A stretch of 41,167 nt of DNA, taken from NCBI GenBank assembly GCA_910577645.1, contig CAJTOL010000028.1, forward strand, positions 1 through 41,167, in the 5' to 3' direction. Below the pieces are notes generated by a model. It had not been told where the DNA came from. It saw only the letters and a list, made by a program, of their open reading frames with translations, and searched no databases. Shown here one piece after another: positions 31,991-40,413 of the stretch. A program made the translations under genes and the position numbers. Source of the DNA: an uncultured Lachnospiraceae bacterium (GTDB lineage Bacteria > Bacillota > Clostridia > Lachnospirales > Lachnospiraceae). How positions within the stretch are numbered: position 1 is the stretch's first letter; each line of letters opens with the position of its first letter.

Positions 31991-32373
31991 CCCAATGGGG
32001 CTCCATGTCCTTAGGCGAACAGGGCTACAGCCCCATTGAAATCCTGCGTTACTTTTATGGGGACAGCATCTATGTAAATACGGCAGAGCAGATTTCCGGT
32101 ATTCCGGCATCCTGGCCCGGCTATGATTTAACCATAGGCTCCTCTGGCAGTAAGGTACGGCAGCTTCAGGAGCAGCTGGATGCCATTGCCACCGTTTATT
32201 CTGCTATCCCCGGGGTAAAACCGGACGGAATCTATGGGCCTGCCACTGCCAGGTCGGTACGGGAATTCCAGTCTATTTTCGGTATGCCTCAGACCGGAGT
32301 AGTAGATTTTGCCACCTGGTATCGGATCTCTCATATTTATGTGGCAGTTACAGGAATTGCAGAGTTAAGTTAA
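31984..32373 (+). pseudogene. 3' part of the interrupted peptidoglycan-binding protein gene
   Basis: It continues the protein begun at 29522: WMTQWGSMSLGEQGYSPIEI, then LRYFYGDSIYVNTAEQI, then a peptidoglycan-binding type 1 domain (IGSSGSKVRQLQEQL, DGIYGPATARSVREFQSIFG, GVVDFATWYRI) to the end. It has no ribosome binding site of its own, as expected for a split gene. Joined to the first part it gives 421 aa with the peptidoglycan-binding domain at the C terminus, a normal layout for the family. Alone it is probably untranslated. Confidence 0.8.
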
Positions 32374-32395
32374 AAGGGTCTTCCCCATGGACGCA

Positions 32396-32588
32396 TATAA
32401 AAGGGACGGGGGTGTCGCAAAATGAAACCAGAGCCTTTCTATTAGCGCTGTCCGCCAACTCTCGTTAACACATGTACGTCTATGACGGATTACATCCGTC
32501 CTATCCAGTACATGTGTACTCAAGATGCGGACATCTGCTAATAGAAAGTCCCTTTATTTCATTTTGCGACATCCTCGTCCTTTTTATA
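32396..32588. repeat. Modular palindromic repeat, copy C (longest), bidirectional terminator
   Basis: A palindrome of about 190 bp. The outer arms AAAAGGGACG.../...CGTCCTTTTT and TGTCGCAAAATGAAA / TTTCATTTTGCGACA pair, then CTTTCTATTAGC / GCTAATAGAAAG, then TGTCCGC / GCGGACA, then ACACATGTAC / GTACATGTGT, with a tip ACGGATTACATCCGT. It lies between the convergent spore-type and aldo/keto reductase genes with T tracts on both strands. It is the fullest copy; A, B, D and F are shortened relatives. Confidence 0.8.
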
Positions 32589-32601
32589 TACTTTTCCTTT
32601 T

Positions 32602-33732
32602 TCAAATATGCTCCAGCAATTCCCGGCTCACTTTCTCCAGGTTTTCCCGGATTGCAATATGCTGCGGGCAGACCTGCTCACATTTGCCGCATTTTATACA
32701 CTGATCCGCCTTTGCTTTTCCCTTACTTCCCACCAGCCAGCTTTCCTGATGTCTGGCTCTTTCCTTACTGCTATAAAGGGTCAGGTAATTCATAGCGGTA
32801 AAGGAACCGGAAATCCCGATGTTTTTCGGGCAAACCTTGGCGCAATAGTTGCAGGAAGTGCAGGGAATCAGCGGCACCGCCGCCAAAGCATTTTGGGCCC
32901 TGGACAATGCCGCCCTCTGGTTCTCTGTTAAGCCGGTAAAATCTTTCATAAAGGAAAGGTTATCCTTCATCTGTTCCAGACTGCTCATCCCGGACAGAAC
33001 CGTAATCACTCCTTCCAAGCCGGCGGCAAATCGGATGGCCCAGGATGCCGGGGACGCATCCGGCTCAGCTTCTTTTAACTCCTTCACCACGGATTCCGGC
33101 GGAGTTGCCAGCATACCGCCTTTAACCGGCTCCATAATGATCACCGGCTTGCCGTGCTTTCTGGCCACTTCGTAGCAGGCCCTGGACTGAACAGTAGGCT
33201 CCTCCCAATCTGCGTAATTAATCTGAAGCTGGACAAACTCCATCTCCGGGTGGGCTGTCAAAAGCTGCTCCAACTCTTCCGGAGTAGAATGGAAAGAAAA
33301 TCCTACGTGTTTTAGCTGACCCGACTCTTTTTTCTCCTGAACCCAGTCCCATAAACCATAGTCGTCAAAAAATTTGGTGCGGCCCTCTCCTAAATTATGT
33401 AACAGATAATAGTCAAAATATCCTGCTTTTGTTCTTTCCAGGGAAACGTCCAATTGCGCTATGGCCTCTTCCCGGCTCTTGCAGTTGATCCAGGCAGCAT
33501 TTTTGGTGGCAAGCTGAAAGCTTTCCCGGGGATAGCGCTCCACTAAAGCCTGACAGATGGCTTCTTCGCTGCCATTATAGGCCCAGGCCGTATCAAAATA
33601 GGTAAAACCGGCTTCCATAAACCAATCTACCATTTCTTTCGTCTGTTCCATATCAATCTTTCCGTCCTCCGTAACCGGAAGGCGCATCAGTCCAAAGCCC
33701 AGTTTCTTAATCTCTTCTCCTAAATATGCCAT
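32602..33732 (-). CDS. Aldo/keto reductase with C-terminal ferredoxin-like 4Fe-4S domain
   Basis: A 376-aa fusion of an aldo/keto reductase barrel (residues 1-275; LGFGLMRLP, FDTAWAY with the catalytic Asp/Tyr, DYYLLHNL) and two ferredoxin-type clusters CTSCNYCAKVCP and CIKCGKCEQVCP near the C terminus. This fusion is common in anaerobic Clostridia; electrons probably pass between ferredoxin-type partners and a carbonyl substrate. The substrate is unknown. AAAGGAGGAAAC precedes the ATG, directly after a hairpin leader shared with ilvC. It is convergent with the split gene. Confidence 0.9.
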   Translation of the reverse strand: MAYLGEEIKKLGFGLMRLPVTEDGKIDMEQTKEMVDWFMEAGFTYFDTAWAYNGSEEAICQALVERYPRESFQLATKNAAWINCKSREEAIAQLDVSLERTKAGYFDYYLLHNLGEGRTKFFDDYGLWDWVQEKKESGQLKHVGFSFHSTPEELEQLLTAHPEMEFVQLQINYADWEEPTVQSRACYEVARKHGKPVIIMEPVKGGMLATPPESVVKELKEAEPDASPASWAIRFAAGLEGVITVLSGMSSLEQMKDNLSFMKDFTGLTENQRAALSRAQNALAAVPLIPCTSCNYCAKVCPKNIGISGSFTAMNYLTLYSSKERARHQESWLVGSKGKAKADQCIKCGKCEQVCPQHIAIRENLEKVSRELLEHI

Positions 33733-33796
33733 GTTTCCTCCTTTTTGCCCTGTTCTCCGGGCATACAGAGATACCCGCAGGGTGTTTCCTCCTATA
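33733..33796 (-). promoter_or_regulatory. Shared 5' leader hairpin, copy 2 (aldo/keto reductase)
   Basis: In minus-strand RNA: AGGAGGAAACACCCTG, inner stem GGG/CCC around TATCTCTGTATG, then CAGGGCAAAA and AGGAGGAAAC before the ATG. It aligns with the ilvC leader along about 60 nt. Here the ribosome-binding sequence AGGAGGAAACA occurs both before and after the hairpin. Confidence 0.55.
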
Positions 33797-34283
33797 GATG
33801 CTTCTTTTTTAAGAACTTAAAGAACCCGGAACACCCCTCTGTAATGTCCCTCCAGGTAGCATCAAAATCGCCGGTATACCAGGGATCCGCCACGTCCGGC
33901 GAAGATTTTCCCCCTTCTCCCGGGTGTTCCCAGTCCACGGCAAAATCCATCATTTTATAAATCTTTTTTTCCGGATCTCCTCCGGTAATCCGCAGCATGT
34001 TGCGGATGTTCTGCCGGTCCATACCGATGAGATAATCGAACTCCCGATAGTCGGGCTTTTCCAAATGTCTGGCCCTTTTTCCTTCACAGGAAATACCTGC
34101 CTCAGCCAGCTTTTTTCTGGCTCCGGGATAAACCGGATTGCCGATTTCCTCGTAGGATGTGGCGGCAGAATCAATGAAAAAACAGTCAGAAAGATGCTGC
34201 TTTTCTATGAAATCCTGGAAGTATAGGTGGGCTAGGGGGCTGCGGCAAATGTTGCCGTGGCAGACAAATAATATTTTAACCAT
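33792..34283 (-). CDS. Low-molecular-weight protein-tyrosine phosphatase
   Basis: A 163-aa arginine/tyrosine-phosphatase fold enzyme. The N-terminal P-loop CHGNICRS (C8, R14) is the CX5R active site, and DPWYTGDF near residue 131 provides the general acid Asp. It removes phosphate from tyrosine (or arginine) residues of cytoplasmic proteins. Its first 11 codons are duplicated at 40465-40497, the other end of the defence island, so the gene was the integration target and its present upstream sequence belongs to the island. A moderate site GAAGGG lies 12 nt before the ATG. Confidence 0.9.
   Translation of the reverse strand: MVKILFVCHGNICRSPLAHLYFQDFIEKQHLSDCFFIDSAATSYEEIGNPVYPGARKKLAEAGISCEGKRARHLEKPDYREFDYLIGMDRQNIRNMLRITGGDPEKKIYKMMDFAVDWEHPGEGGKSSPDVADPWYTGDFDATWRDITEGCSGFFKFLKKKHL
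34251..34283 (-). other. Island left attachment site (first 11 phosphatase codons)
   Basis: ATG GTT AAA ATA TTA TTT GTC, then TGC CAC GGC AAC on the minus strand. It matches 40465-40497 at 28 of 33 positions, and the longest exact block is TGCCACGGCAA. Confidence 0.6.
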
Positions 34284-34472
34284 ATCTTTTATATCCCTTC
34301 ATAAGCCTTCAAATGCCTGTAATTACTGGCTTTCCGGCGTTTTCTTATTTTTATGGTTTTGCCCCTCTCTACGCATATCTACATAAATCTGCGTAGATTA
34401 CCGGGCAAATGGTGTAGTAATATTGAATTATTCTACTCTAACGCCATTAATCTGACTGCCCTGTAGGACTTT

Positions 34473-35207
34473 TCAAAATGCTATTCCATTACAAATTTCT
34501 AGCAAATTACTTTCCATCTGTTTTTCAATCTCAATTACGGATTTCCTATAATATACTGCCAAAAATTCCATCACTTCCGTATCCCATGGCATATACAGCA
34601 TTCCATCCTTTTTAGTAAACGGAGCATCTGTTTCTGGTAAGATTTTACTTAATGGTATCTGCATGATTATGTCTCTTCCCACTTTGGAATAGCACATTTG
34701 GGGATTGATACTGAACCAACATCCTAATGATAAAGCCTTCTGAAGCTCGTTTATATTCCCAGTAAACCAATGCATTATAGGCACATTCTTATTTAAACTT
34801 TTTTCTATACATTCTAATACATCTTTAACAGCACACCTTGAGTGAATGCTAATGATTCTTCCATGATACTTCTCAGTCTCAGATAAAACATCGTGGAAAA
34901 ACCTTTTCTGTACGGAATAGGAATACCTATTTCTACTAGTACCATCAATACCTATTTCTCCAATATATCTGCACGTTGAAATATTCTCCATAAACAAATC
35001 AATTTCATTCTTTCTATCCGCCACCAATTCGGGATGAAATCCTAATGCAACATTCACACTATTAGTATTATTAAAATACCGTGATGTTTTTAGATAGGCT
35101 CGTGGACTCGTGGTAACTGCTAACACTTTTACATTTCTTCGCTTGATTTCATCGAATACTGCTAACGGATTTTTATATAAATCCAAATGGCAATGAAAAT
35201 CTATCAT
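34473..35207 (-). CDS. qatD: QatD: TatD-family metal-dependent nuclease of the Qat defence system
   Basis: A 244-aa TatD-like hydrolase. DFHCHLD near the start supplies the HxH metal ligands, GEIGIDG the bridging Glu, SIHSR and IMHWFTG further His ligands, and PETDAPF the final Asp. Expected DNase activity. It is the last gene of the four-gene set; its start overlaps the qatC stop by 4 nt. The gene order KAP ATPase - unknown - QueC-like - TatD is that of the QatABCD anti-phage system, which is the basis for the name. Confidence 0.85.
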   Translation of the reverse strand: MIDFHCHLDLYKNPLAVFDEIKRRNVKVLAVTTSPRAYLKTSRYFNNTNSVNVALGFHPELVADRKNEIDLFMENISTCRYIGEIGIDGTSRNRYSYSVQKRFFHDVLSETEKYHGRIISIHSRCAVKDVLECIEKSLNKNVPIMHWFTGNINELQKALSLGCWFSINPQMCYSKVGRDIIMQIPLSKILPETDAPFTKKDGMLYMPWDTEVMEFLAVYYRKSVIEIEKQMESNLLEICNGIAF

Positions 35208-36472
35208 ATAACTTTATACTCCCTTAACAATGCTTCCATCTCTAACAACCCACGTTCAATAACACCCAAATACAGATTTCGTTCTTCTCCTTTTGCAAAG
35301 GACAAAATCCCTTTTACAAGACTTTCTATGCCATTCTTTTTATATTGAACAACAGCCAATGCTGCAGCTGCCACATCTTTCGAATACGAGTATTGCAAAT
35401 TTTCTTTGAAATATCCGCCTTCTGTAGTGTCATATAAATTATTTTTCAAGAAAGCTGCTCTCCTTACTAGGCAAGGAACACAAACTCCACAGTGCTGTAG
35501 TTTTCTTTGATATTTTCCACAACTGGTTGAGCCAAAAATAAATTTTTTCATTAAATCCTGATTCTTGCATTCCAGCAAAACTTCACCTTTTGTTTTATAT
35601 TTATATGGCAATACAAAATCAATATTTATTCCCACATCATTCCAAATTTCCTGCATTGATTTCATGTATACCGGATGGGTCGTTTTTGTACTAAGGCTAC
35701 CTGCCCTAAGTGGATCTAATGGCATATTTAAACTAATATACCCATTTTCAGGTACAAACAATTCTTTTTTACCCTGAGAATTGCATTCAATTCCACAAGA
35801 AGCCAATAATGCAAAAGCAAAAAAAATAATTGATCGTGCTCTAGTCGAAATTTCTGATATTCCTCTTTTCTTTACGTTATTACTCCATTGACACAAATTA
35901 TTTGTTCCAAACTGCAAAGCATACTCTCTTTGATGGTCAGCATCACCCCTAACTGTTTGAGATACAAATAAAGGATTTCTTCCTTTTTCATGCAAATCAA
36001 TTGCTCCCACCAGACTATCCATTCCTCCTGACAACAAACATACACAATCCTGTCTCTTTAAATCATATTTTTTCTGAGGAACTAACGATACCGGCAAAGC
36101 ATTTATATCCAAATCCCAAAAATCTCCACTAAGAAAACGAAGCATATTCTCTAACTTACTTTTTTCTCGTCTCCATTTAGGTGCATCATGCAAATATATG
36201 CAAAGCTCTATTTTTCTTGTCCAACCATCAGCACTATTTTTTCTTAATACTGCTTTATCTGCTGCAACCACAGCCATTGCAATAATTGTAAAATCTAAAG
36301 CAACTATTGTTGGTGCAATTTCAGACTTTCTCAATTCTTTAAATAATTGTACCCCCACATGTCCTACATTGCTTCTTTTCTGTTCTGGGACTGAAAACAT
36401 TTCAAAATAATAACAATCATCATTATAGGTTTTGGGAACACAACATCTTGGATAACAAATAACCTTACTCAT
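35204..36472 (-). CDS. qatC: QatC: QueC-like PP-loop protein of the Qat defence system
   Basis: A 422-aa protein. LLSGGMDSLVGAIDL (about residue 147) is the SGGxDS PP-loop of the 7-cyano-7-deazaguanine synthase QueC family. CGKYQRKLQHCGVCVPC near residue 325 resembles the QueC zinc site (four cysteines). The N-terminal ~140 residues are additional. In Qat systems this protein acts with QatB, and a nucleobase-type modification of a partner is plausible from the family. It overlaps both qatD and qatB by 4 nt, so the operon is tightly coupled. Confidence 0.88.
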   Translation of the reverse strand: MSKVICYPRCCVPKTYNDDCYYFEMFSVPEQKRSNVGHVGVQLFKELRKSEIAPTIVALDFTIIAMAVVAADKAVLRKNSADGWTRKIELCIYLHDAPKWRREKSKLENMLRFLSGDFWDLDINALPVSLVPQKKYDLKRQDCVCLLSGGMDSLVGAIDLHEKGRNPLFVSQTVRGDADHQREYALQFGTNNLCQWSNNVKKRGISEISTRARSIIFFAFALLASCGIECNSQGKKELFVPENGYISLNMPLDPLRAGSLSTKTTHPVYMKSMQEIWNDVGINIDFVLPYKYKTKGEVLLECKNQDLMKKFIFGSTSCGKYQRKLQHCGVCVPCLVRRAAFLKNNLYDTTEGGYFKENLQYSYSKDVAAAALAVVQYKKNGIESLVKGILSFAKGEERNLYLGVIERGLLEMEALLREYKVI

Positions 36473-37320
36473 ACTTCTACCTCATACACCTCAAACGTGT
36501 TTTTTATAGCTGTTTGAAATAATTTTTGCATATCAATCGTCTGAAGACCAGAATTTCTAAGCCGATTCAGCTGAGCTGATATTTCTGATTGTAAATAATC
36601 TTTCATTTCATTCATTCGATCAACACGTTCAACTGCAGACACCTCTTGTCTTTCGAAAGACTGTCCTATGTCCAATTGAATACGACTAAATGCCTCATTT
36701 CCAAGAAATGTACTGGTAAGAGACCATATCTGATCATCTGTCAACTTACTAATGTCTGCATCTGGATTTTGATTCATAAACTCACTCAAAGCAAACCTTC
36801 CTGAATCTCTACAAGATATTTCATCTAAACTCCCTCCATTTGGACATACATTATCTATTATTGTATCAATAATTTCATTCGCATTAGCACCACGTCTTTG
36901 CAGTTCTGACAAAATTTTACTTAAAGCAAAATTATCATTATCCCTTAAAGCCTGAAATGTCTGAAAGAAATTCGCCGCTACTTTTGCGGAAGTTCGCATT
37001 CGTTTGGAAAAATTTTTTGCTCCACCCATTCCAGTTTTAGAATAATGCCCAAGCGATCTTTTCAAAGAGTCTTTACTTCCAGAACGTACATACTCACCCA
37101 TACCTCTCCTGGCATTTGCAAAACGAGATTTTGGTGCTAGCTCAGATTTTTCATTATCAATCCGTTCTTTTTCGTCAGATTGATCGTCCTCTCCACCCTT
37201 ATCATCACTTTGACCATCTTGTTGAGTATTTTCTTGGTTTGGTAACTCAATGTCATCTAACCATTCCGGATCCAGAGAAACCCCTGCACCTGGTCCCATA
37301 CTTGAAGTTGATGTTCCCAT
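36469..37320 (-). CDS. qatB: QatB: protein of unknown function in the Qat defence system
   Basis: A 283-aa hydrophilic protein. An acidic, low-complexity stretch at about residues 25-60 is followed by SRFANARRGMGEYVRSG and a helical region (AKVAANFFQTFQALRDNDNF). There is no enzymatic motif. It lies between the KAP ATPase and QueC-like genes, overlapping the latter by 4 nt, which is the qatB position. The name rests on context more than on sequence recognition. It might be the substrate or adaptor of the QueC-like enzyme. Confidence 0.8.
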   Translation of the reverse strand: MGTSTSSMGPGAGVSLDPEWLDDIELPNQENTQQDGQSDDKGGEDDQSDEKERIDNEKSELAPKSRFANARRGMGEYVRSGSKDSLKRSLGHYSKTGMGGAKNFSKRMRTSAKVAANFFQTFQALRDNDNFALSKILSELQRRGANANEIIDTIIDNVCPNGGSLDEISCRDSGRFALSEFMNQNPDADISKLTDDQIWSLTSTFLGNEAFSRIQLDIGQSFERQEVSAVERVDRMNEMKDYLQSEISAQLNRLRNSGLQTIDMQKLFQTAIKNTFEVYEVEV

Positions 37321-37332
37321 ATATTTTCATCC

Positions 37333-39228
37333 CTATTTCCTTTGTGTATTTTGTGATATCGCCTTTTTAACACTCTCCGGCGTTTCTGAATCCCCATACC
37401 ATTGCTTCAACATATCTTTAGCCCATTCTTTGTCAGCAATAACCGGAATAATGGGAGCTTTTCGGGATTTTGCAGGAATTTCATACAAGGCTGAAACTAA
37501 ATTACGTCCTAATTCAGAAAAAGCTTCTGTAATATGCACTGCTGCAAACAAAATATTTGCATTCCATTGCTCATTACGTCCCAAACTAATTATTCTTTTC
37601 AGTAGTTTTTCAGCTTCTTTTATTCCCGCAGACTTAATTGATTCAACAAGGTCTTTCATATATGTACCATTCTTTACTTTCTTTAATGCAGCTAATAATT
37701 CTTCACCTTCAGCAGAAAGTTCATCATACGCAGCAAAAGATAGTGCTTTATCTCTGCTAAGATATAGTAATGGGCGCAAATCCATTCCACTCAATTTTGG
37801 TTCAATCAACAACCAGTTCCATACAAAATCATTATTCCATGTAGCATCTGGAGCTTCGTATTTTTCACCATTTTTCAAGCTATCTTCTAACTTTTGTAGA
37901 AATTCTGGTTTTCCATTTACAGCATTTGCAGTTTCCTTAGCTAAATAATCAAATGCCCCTTCTGATGCACATCTTTCAAACAATAACATCTTTACTAGCA
38001 CACCTGAGTCTAATGTCATTCCGTTAAAATTTACAACTTTTTTTCTAATTTCAAGTGCATTCAACAATCGTTTTATAAGTCTTGGATTCCCTTTGATATT
38101 ATCAGCATTTACCAAAATTCCAGCCAACTGATCTGCGATTAAAACAGATTCTTTCATAAGCGTCTTTGTACTATCATCAAAAACTGCTTCAATTTTATTC
38201 ACAGTTATATCATCTTCCCAAGCTTTGGACAACATACTACTTAGTTTACTTTGTGCAGCAGAAAAAAATTTTTGTTCCAATTTGCCTCTTCTAACTTCCA
38301 ATTCCATAAATAGAAGAACTATGTACACTTTTACTTCTGCAATTCCCAAATGTGGTATTTTTATTGGCACTTGAATCAGTTTATCAAAATAACTTGTAAC
38401 TAACCCATCCGATAATTCTACTCCATTAAAATGAGCTCGTACTCCGTTTCTAATCATCTGTTCATCTGCAGCAATAATAAATGCTGTCCTCTTCACAAAT
38501 AATAACAATCTCATTGCTTCTAATGTCGAAATTGCTGTTTCCGGCAAGCACCGATCTAAATCATCTACTAAAACAACAAGCTTCACTCTTAGTTGTCCAA
38601 GTATTTCTTCGAATTCTTCTCGTATCTCTTCAATCTGTTTTGTCACAGGTTCTGTTATCTCTTCGTTTTCCTTCAAAAGATTTTCCAATTCTGGAATCAG
38701 TCCTTCAAATGCAGTATTTAATGCTTCTCCATTCTCAGACTTTTTGTCACGATTATTCCAGCTGTTTTTCATCGCATTCGCAAAATTCGCAATAACTCCG
38801 ACTGGCGCTGCCCCCGGAATAAAGCCTGCCAGTAACGGCAATGCCAATTTTGACACTTGAAACCAGTTAATACGTTTTAAAAATCTTTTAAACTTCTTTC
38901 CAAGTTCATCATCTTCGCTAATTTTCTGTTTCTGCATTTCCTCTGTCAATTTTCGTGTCACTGACTGGAGCAATGCAGATTTTGCCTCCTCATAGCCCTG
39001 ATACAACCATGCATTGAATTCAAGAAATATGTATTTATTGTCCTCACCAGATTGTTCATTTAAATCCTTGCCAATCATTTTTACCATGGACGATTTTCCG
39101 GCACCCCAGCTTCCAGATACACCTATAGATATGGGATTATCTCCTGACTCAATAATCAAATTCGCAACAGTCTTTGAAACAACTGAAAAATGCAGATAAT
39201 CTGTTGTAGTTTCAATATCATTCCACAT
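37333..39228 (-). CDS. qatA: QatA: KAP-family P-loop NTPase of the Qat defence system
   Basis: A 631-aa KAP ATPase. Walker A is GSWGAGKS (39-46), and the KAP Walker B is VVLVDDLDRC (about 218-227). Between them a hydrophobic segment LALPLLAGFIPGAAPVGVIA (about 128-147) marks the insertion typical of KAP proteins and suggests membrane association. NPRLIKRLLNALE is the sensor-like arginine region. It is the first gene of the set, with a 12-nt gap to qatB. It is expected to sense or execute the response in this anti-phage system; the trigger is not known. Confidence 0.88.
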   Translation of the reverse strand: MWNDIETTTDYLHFSVVSKTVANLIIESGDNPISIGVSGSWGAGKSSMVKMIGKDLNEQSGEDNKYIFLEFNAWLYQGYEEAKSALLQSVTRKLTEEMQKQKISEDDELGKKFKRFLKRINWFQVSKLALPLLAGFIPGAAPVGVIANFANAMKNSWNNRDKKSENGEALNTAFEGLIPELENLLKENEEITEPVTKQIEEIREEFEEILGQLRVKLVVLVDDLDRCLPETAISTLEAMRLLLFVKRTAFIIAADEQMIRNGVRAHFNGVELSDGLVTSYFDKLIQVPIKIPHLGIAEVKVYIVLLFMELEVRRGKLEQKFFSAAQSKLSSMLSKAWEDDITVNKIEAVFDDSTKTLMKESVLIADQLAGILVNADNIKGNPRLIKRLLNALEIRKKVVNFNGMTLDSGVLVKMLLFERCASEGAFDYLAKETANAVNGKPEFLQKLEDSLKNGEKYEAPDATWNNDFVWNWLLIEPKLSGMDLRPLLYLSRDKALSFAAYDELSAEGEELLAALKKVKNGTYMKDLVESIKSAGIKEAEKLLKRIISLGRNEQWNANILFAAVHITEAFSELGRNLVSALYEIPAKSRKAPIIPVIADKEWAKDMLKQWYGDSETPESVKKAISQNTQRK

Positions 39229-39269
39229 ATATTTTTCTCCTAATATCTATTTCTCTATTCCCCATTCTC

Positions 39270-40310
39270 CTATAAAAATGGATGCTGCATAGAAAAAATT
39301 GCTTTCTGTCTCTCAATCTCTGTTTTTAACTGCTCTTTCGTAGGCAAATAGGTCAAATACTTCGACATAAACAGTCTGTCATTATCATGAAGTACCGAAT
39401 ATCTGGCAATATCCTCATCCGTTTCTGAGCACAATAAAATCCCAATGGTAGGATTATCTCCCTGTCCCCGCTTTAAATCATCATACATCCGCACATACAT
39501 ATCAATCTGGCCCACATCCTGATGGGTAATTCTGCCCATCTTCAAATCGATTAGAACATAACATTTCAGTTCGATATTGTAAAAAACGAGATCTAAATAG
39601 TAGTCCGAAGTTTCCGTTACAATATGCTGCTGACGAGCCACAAACGCAAATCCTCTACCCAATTCCATCAAAAAATCTCTAATATGTGAAAGAATGGCAG
39701 ATTCCAAATCTCCCTCTAAATAGGTATCCTCATTTTTAAAACCAAGAAATTCTGCAATCACCGGACTTTTAATCAATTCAAATTGATTTTTCTGATATTC
39801 TGCAGTTTTCTGCTTCATCTCTTCAATTACAGCATCTTTTTTGGGTGATTGAAGAAGTCTATGATAATATTGCGTACTGATATTACGGTCTAAGGTTCTT
39901 GAACTCCAACTTTCGTCAACAGCTTCTTTCATATACCAATAGCGTGCATTTTCATCTGAAACACGAAGAAGACTCCTAATATGCGTCCAGTTAAGATTGT
40001 GAACGCATGCGTTCACAATCTGCTCATCAGGAAAGCACTGATAAAATTTGATGTAATAATGCAAATTCCTTTTAGAATAATTTTTGCCATACTCCTTTGT
40101 CAAATCTTCTGCCAATGCAGAAATTAAACCTTTGCCATACTCTGCCCGTTCACTGCCGCCTAATTCCTGTTCTACAATTCTTTTTCCGATGTTCCAATAA
40201 GTGAGCAACATTGCCTTACTAGAAGCACTATAGGCTGCTTCTTGTCCAGAAGAAATAATGCTTTTAATTTCTGTAATAACTGATTGGTATGGCGTCAAAT
40301 GATTTTCCAT
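39270..40310 (-). CDS. YhcG-family (DUF1016) PD-(D/E)XK nuclease-domain protein
   Basis: A 346-aa protein of the YhcG/DUF1016 family. The N-terminal helical domain has LLTYWNIGKRIVEQE, YGKGLISALAEDL and WTHIRSLLRV. The C-terminal PD-(D/E)XK nuclease domain has YYLDLVFYN followed by CYVLIDLKMGRITHQDVGQ, where IDLK stands in for the usual (D/E)xK. AGGTGGC precedes two adjacent ATGs; 40310 is chosen, and a start at 40331 is possible. The gene lies upstream of qatA on the same strand with a 41-bp gap, so it is probably transcribed with the Qat genes although it is not part of the four-gene core. Confidence 0.85.
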   Translation of the reverse strand: MENHLTPYQSVITEIKSIISSGQEAAYSASSKAMLLTYWNIGKRIVEQELGGSERAEYGKGLISALAEDLTKEYGKNYSKRNLHYYIKFYQCFPDEQIVNACVHNLNWTHIRSLLRVSDENARYWYMKEAVDESWSSRTLDRNISTQYYHRLLQSPKKDAVIEEMKQKTAEYQKNQFELIKSPVIAEFLGFKNEDTYLEGDLESAILSHIRDFLMELGRGFAFVARQQHIVTETSDYYLDLVFYNIELKCYVLIDLKMGRITHQDVGQIDMYVRMYDDLKRGQGDNPTIGILLCSETDEDIARYSVLHDNDRLFMSKYLTYLPTKEQLKTEIERQKAIFSMQHPFL

Positions 40311-40413
40311 CATGCCACCTCGATTTTCCATAATAATTATATCTTAACTTGCTTTTCCTGTCATTTCAAGGCTCTTTCAAAAATGGTGTAGTAGTGGTGT
40401 AGTAAGCGCCTAT

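Noticed and set aside
10502..32588. Repeated palindromes as a CRISPR array
   Set aside because: The copies are scattered over 22 kb, vary in length and lack regular spacers or cas genes.
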